From Marinilabilia sp. UBA5340 (GTDB taxonomy: Bacteria > Bacteroidota > Bacteroidia > Bacteroidales > Marinilabiliaceae): a stretch of 8,761 nt of DNA. Made by a program: the position numbers and the translations under genes. The DNA is taken from assembly GCA_002411085.1 (NCBI GenBank), contig DHQK01000176.1, positions 9,226-17,986 on the forward strand, written 5' to 3'. The notes under the pieces are model-generated. The model worked only from the letters and a program-made list of their open reading frames with translations, was not told the DNA's origin and ran no database searches. Positions 6,768-8,761 of this stretch are shown here, piece after piece (the stretch's first letter is position 1; each line of letters begins with the position of its first letter).

Positions 6768-6775
6768 CAAATATA
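6768..6775 (-). promoter_or_regulatory. Candidate -7 element for the gamma-CA gene
   Basis: Read on the minus strand this is TATATTTG, a full match to the Bacteroidota -7 consensus TAnnTTTG. It would start transcription near 6761 and leave a leader of about 70 bases before the ATG at 6687. No clear TTTG -33 element is present at the expected distance upstream (a T-rich stretch is there instead), so the call rests on the -7 element and its placement. Confidence 0.45.
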
Positions 6776-6874
6776 AACTACCTGTTGAAAAACACCTTAA
6801 AGCATCTAAAAATCTGACTAAAATCAACTCCATGTATTCATTTAGTCCATAACTTTACTTTAAATTTACTCATT

Positions 6875-6914
6875 AAACCCCGGCATTCAAGAAAAGGTTC
6901 CGGCGGTTTTTTTT
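6875..6914 (+). terminator. Terminator-like hairpin with T8 tract in the korA leader
   Basis: The left arm AAACCCCGG (6875-6883) pairs with CCGG (6900-6903) and GGTTT (6905-6909), with one bulged C at 6904. The loop is 16 bases, and eight T residues follow at 6907-6914. In shape it is an intrinsic terminator reading on the plus strand. No gene ends just upstream on that strand; the neighbour on the left is divergent. It sits 46 bases before the korA ATG, so it may be a leader attenuator, the end of a short upstream transcript, or a chance structure. See the findings. Confidence 0.5.
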
Positions 6915-6960
6915 ATTTAACATTCTTTTTAATTGAGCGCAATCAGAAATTCACTTTGTT

Positions 6961-8761
6961 ATGGCCAAGAAATCTAAAGTGATTGAAAAAGAGGAGGTCG
7001 TGGTTCGGTTTTCGGGCGATTCCGGCGATGGAATGCAGTTGACCGGTTCCCTTTTTTCCTTCTCATCAGCAATTTATGGTAACGATATTTCTACTTTTCC
7101 TGATTTCCCTGCTGAAATTCGGGCTCCACAAGGAACGATAGGAGGCGTTTCGGGCTTTCAGGTTCATTTTGGGCACAGTGAGGTATACACTCCGGGTGAT
7201 AACGCTGATGTTTTGGTGGCAATGAACCCCGCTGCTTTGAAAGCCAATCTTGAATGGTTGAAACCAGGTGCTACTATTATTCTCGATGTGGACAGTTTTG
7301 ATGATAAGAATCTTGCAAAGGCCGGATATAAAAGCAATGATCCTATTGAGGAAGATAACCTTTCCAGCTACAATATTATTAAAGCGCCGGTTACTACCCT
7401 TACCAAGGCCAGTTTGAAAGATATGGGACTGGACAATAAGACCATTCTTCGTAGTAAAAATATGTATGCTTTAGGTTTGGTCTTTTGGTTGTTCAATCGG
7501 CCGCTGGAAGATACCATCCAAATATTGAATGAGAAGTTTGCCGGTAAACCGGAAATTGCAGAAGCCAACATCCGGGTATTGGAAGCGGGCTACAACTATG
7601 GGGTAATCATTCAGGCAGTAACACCATCTTATCATATCTCGCCTGCTGATATCAAACCTGGAACATACCGTAATCTGAACGGTAACAGAGCCATTGCCTG
7701 GGGATTTTTGCTGGCAGCGGAGAAAAGTGGTCTGGAATTGTTTTTGGGATCTTACCCCATTACCCCGGCAACCGAAATACTGCAGGAATTGTCGGCTCGC
7801 AAAGATCTGGGTGTAAAGGTTTTTCAGGCTGAAGATGAGATTGCCGGAATATCCACTGCCATTGGAGCCAGTTTTGCAGGGGATCTGGCAATTACGACCA
7901 CCTCGGGGCCCGGGTTGGCGTTGAAGAGTGAAGCACTGGGGCTTGCCGTAATGGCTGAGTTGCCCCTGATTGTGGTGAATGTCCAGCGTGGGGGCCCCAG
8001 TACCGGACTCCCCACCAAAACTGAGCAGTCGGATTTGATGCAGGCCCTTTATGGTCGTAACGGAGAAAGTCCGCTGGTTGTGATGGCTGCAAGTTCACCG
8101 GTCAACTGCTTTGATTATGCTTTTTATGCTGCCAAGGTGGCAATCGAACACATGACGCCGGTGATTCTGCTGTCAGATGGATTTCTTGCCAATGGAACGC
8201 AACCCTGGCGTATTCCCGAAGAGGGTGAGTTTCCTCAGATAGTTCCGCCTTTTGTGGAGAAACCTGCAGAAAAATGGGAGGTTTATGAAAGAGATTCTCA
8301 AAAGCTCAACCGTTCGTGGGCGCTTCCTGGTACTCCGGGCTATGAGCATCGAATTGGTGGTCTGGAAAAGGATTTTCTTAGCGGAGCTGTTTCTTATGAT
8401 CATCATAACCATGACAAGATGGTGCGAATCCGGAAAGAAAAAATCGATCGCATTGCTGATTACATTCCTCCTTTGGAGATTCATGGGGATGAAGATGCTG
8501 ATTTCTTAATTGTGGGATGGGGTGGCACATTTGGACATCTTTATACTGCGCTCGAAGGTTTGCATGAAGCCGGGAAAAAGGTTGCGTTGGCGCATTTCAG
8601 CTATATTAATCCACTTCCCAGGAATAGCTACGAAATACTGAAGAAGTATTCTAAAATTGTGGTCTGTGAACTCAATCTTGGACAATTTGCCTCTTATCTG
8701 AGAAGTAAGTTTCCGGACATTCAACTGCAGCAATACAATAAAGTGGAAGGGCTTCCTTTTA
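6961..8761 (+). CDS. korA: 2-oxoacid (2-oxoglutarate):ferredoxin oxidoreductase, fused gamma/alpha subunit, 3'-truncated
   Basis: The frame is open from ATG 6961 to the window end (600 codons). Family members are about 610-620 residues, so only a short tail is missing. With a KorB subunit, which carries thiamine diphosphate and an Fe-S cluster, it oxidatively decarboxylates a 2-oxoacid to the acyl-CoA and reduces ferredoxin in the cytoplasm; the reaction can run in reverse. The N-terminal gamma domain (about 13-200) has RFSGDSGDGMQLTG (16-29) and FPAEIRAPQGTIGG. The alpha part begins near 241 (GNRAIAWG), with YPITPATE (265-272), QAEDEIAG (from 289), TTTSGPG (312-318) and RGGPSTGLPTKTEQ (343-356), all hallmark motifs. 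A C-terminal domain (from about 505, DFLIVGWGGTFGH) follows. No ferredoxin-type Cys cluster is present, as expected for this subunit. The gamma-alpha fusion and motifs fit 2-oxoglutarate enzymes of Bacteroidota, but other 2-oxoacids cannot be excluded. The leader lacks a Shine-Dalgarno. Confidence 0.93.
   Translation, partial: MAKKSKVIEKEEVVVRFSGDSGDGMQLTGSLFSFSSAIYGNDISTFPDFPAEIRAPQGTIGGVSGFQVHFGHSEVYTPGDNADVLVAMNPAALKANLEWLKPGATIILDVDSFDDKNLAKAGYKSNDPIEEDNLSSYNIIKAPVTTLTKASLKDMGLDNKTILRSKNMYALGLVFWLFNRPLEDTIQILNEKFAGKPEIAEANIRVLEAGYNYGVIIQAVTPSYHISPADIKPGTYRNLNGNRAIAWGFLLAAEKSGLELFLGSYPITPATEILQELSARKDLGVKVFQAEDEIAGISTAIGASFAGDLAITTTSGPGLALKSEALGLAVMAELPLIVVNVQRGGPSTGLPTKTEQSDLMQALYGRNGESPLVVMAASSPVNCFDYAFYAAKVAIEHMTPVILLSDGFLANGTQPWRIPEEGEFPQIVPPFVEKPAEKWEVYERDSQKLNRSWALPGTPGYEHRIGGLEKDFLSGAVSYDHHNHDKMVRIRKEKIDRIADYIPPLEIHGDEDADFLIVGWGGTFGHLYTALEGLHEAGKKVALAHFSYINPLPRNSYEILKKYSKIVVCELNLGQFASYLRSKFPDIQLQQYNKVEGLPF

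Noticed and set aside
6933..6958. TTG plus TCACTTTG as a promoter immediately before korA
   Set aside because: The -7-like element ends two bases before the ATG, so transcription would start inside the coding sequence, and the spacing is short.
8173..8509. Open frames on both strands within the 3' part of korA
   Set aside because: The korA frame is open throughout and matches the family; these frames are shadows.

Overview
The window looks like ordinary chromosome from a member of the Bacteroidota, probably an anaerobic or facultatively anaerobic lineage. Evidence for this is the gene order uppS-bamA-skp(ompH) paralogues-murI, A/T-rich gene leaders with no clear Shine-Dalgarno sequence, signal peptides that all cleave just before a glutamine, and a fused gamma/alpha KorA. 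The phylum call is strong. Any finer placement is a guess.

Bases 1-4947 hold a plus-strand envelope-biogenesis cluster. It starts with the 3' part of uppS (undecaprenyl diphosphate synthase), followed 10 bases later by bamA (outer-membrane protein insertase), then three tandem Skp/OmpH-like periplasmic chaperone genes. A strong intrinsic terminator at 4972-5016 closes the cluster. murI (glutamate racemase) follows on the same strand from a GTG start, possibly with its own promoter overlapping the terminator. UppS and MurI supply the lipid carrier and D-glutamate for peptidoglycan. BamA and the Skp proteins carry and insert outer-membrane proteins. The block is therefore a cell-envelope supply unit.

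Bases 5901-6168 are non-coding and contain an AT-rich nested inverted repeat. A minus-strand gene for a gamma-carbonic-anhydrase-family hexapeptide protein occupies 6169-6687. A divergent intergenic region (6688-6960) carries a candidate Bacteroidota promoter for that gene and, on the plus strand, a terminator-like hairpin about 45 bases ahead of the next gene.

From 6961 to the end runs korA, the 2-oxoacid (probably 2-oxoglutarate):ferredoxin oxidoreductase gamma/alpha subunit, cut by the window edge near its C terminus. A korB gene would be expected just outside.

No undescribed system is evident. The points most worth a second look are the triplicated Skp genes with one Gln-rich copy, the Gly-Gly-Tyr repeat in the BamA barrel, the uniform Ala|Gln signal cleavage sites, and the hairpin in the korA leader.
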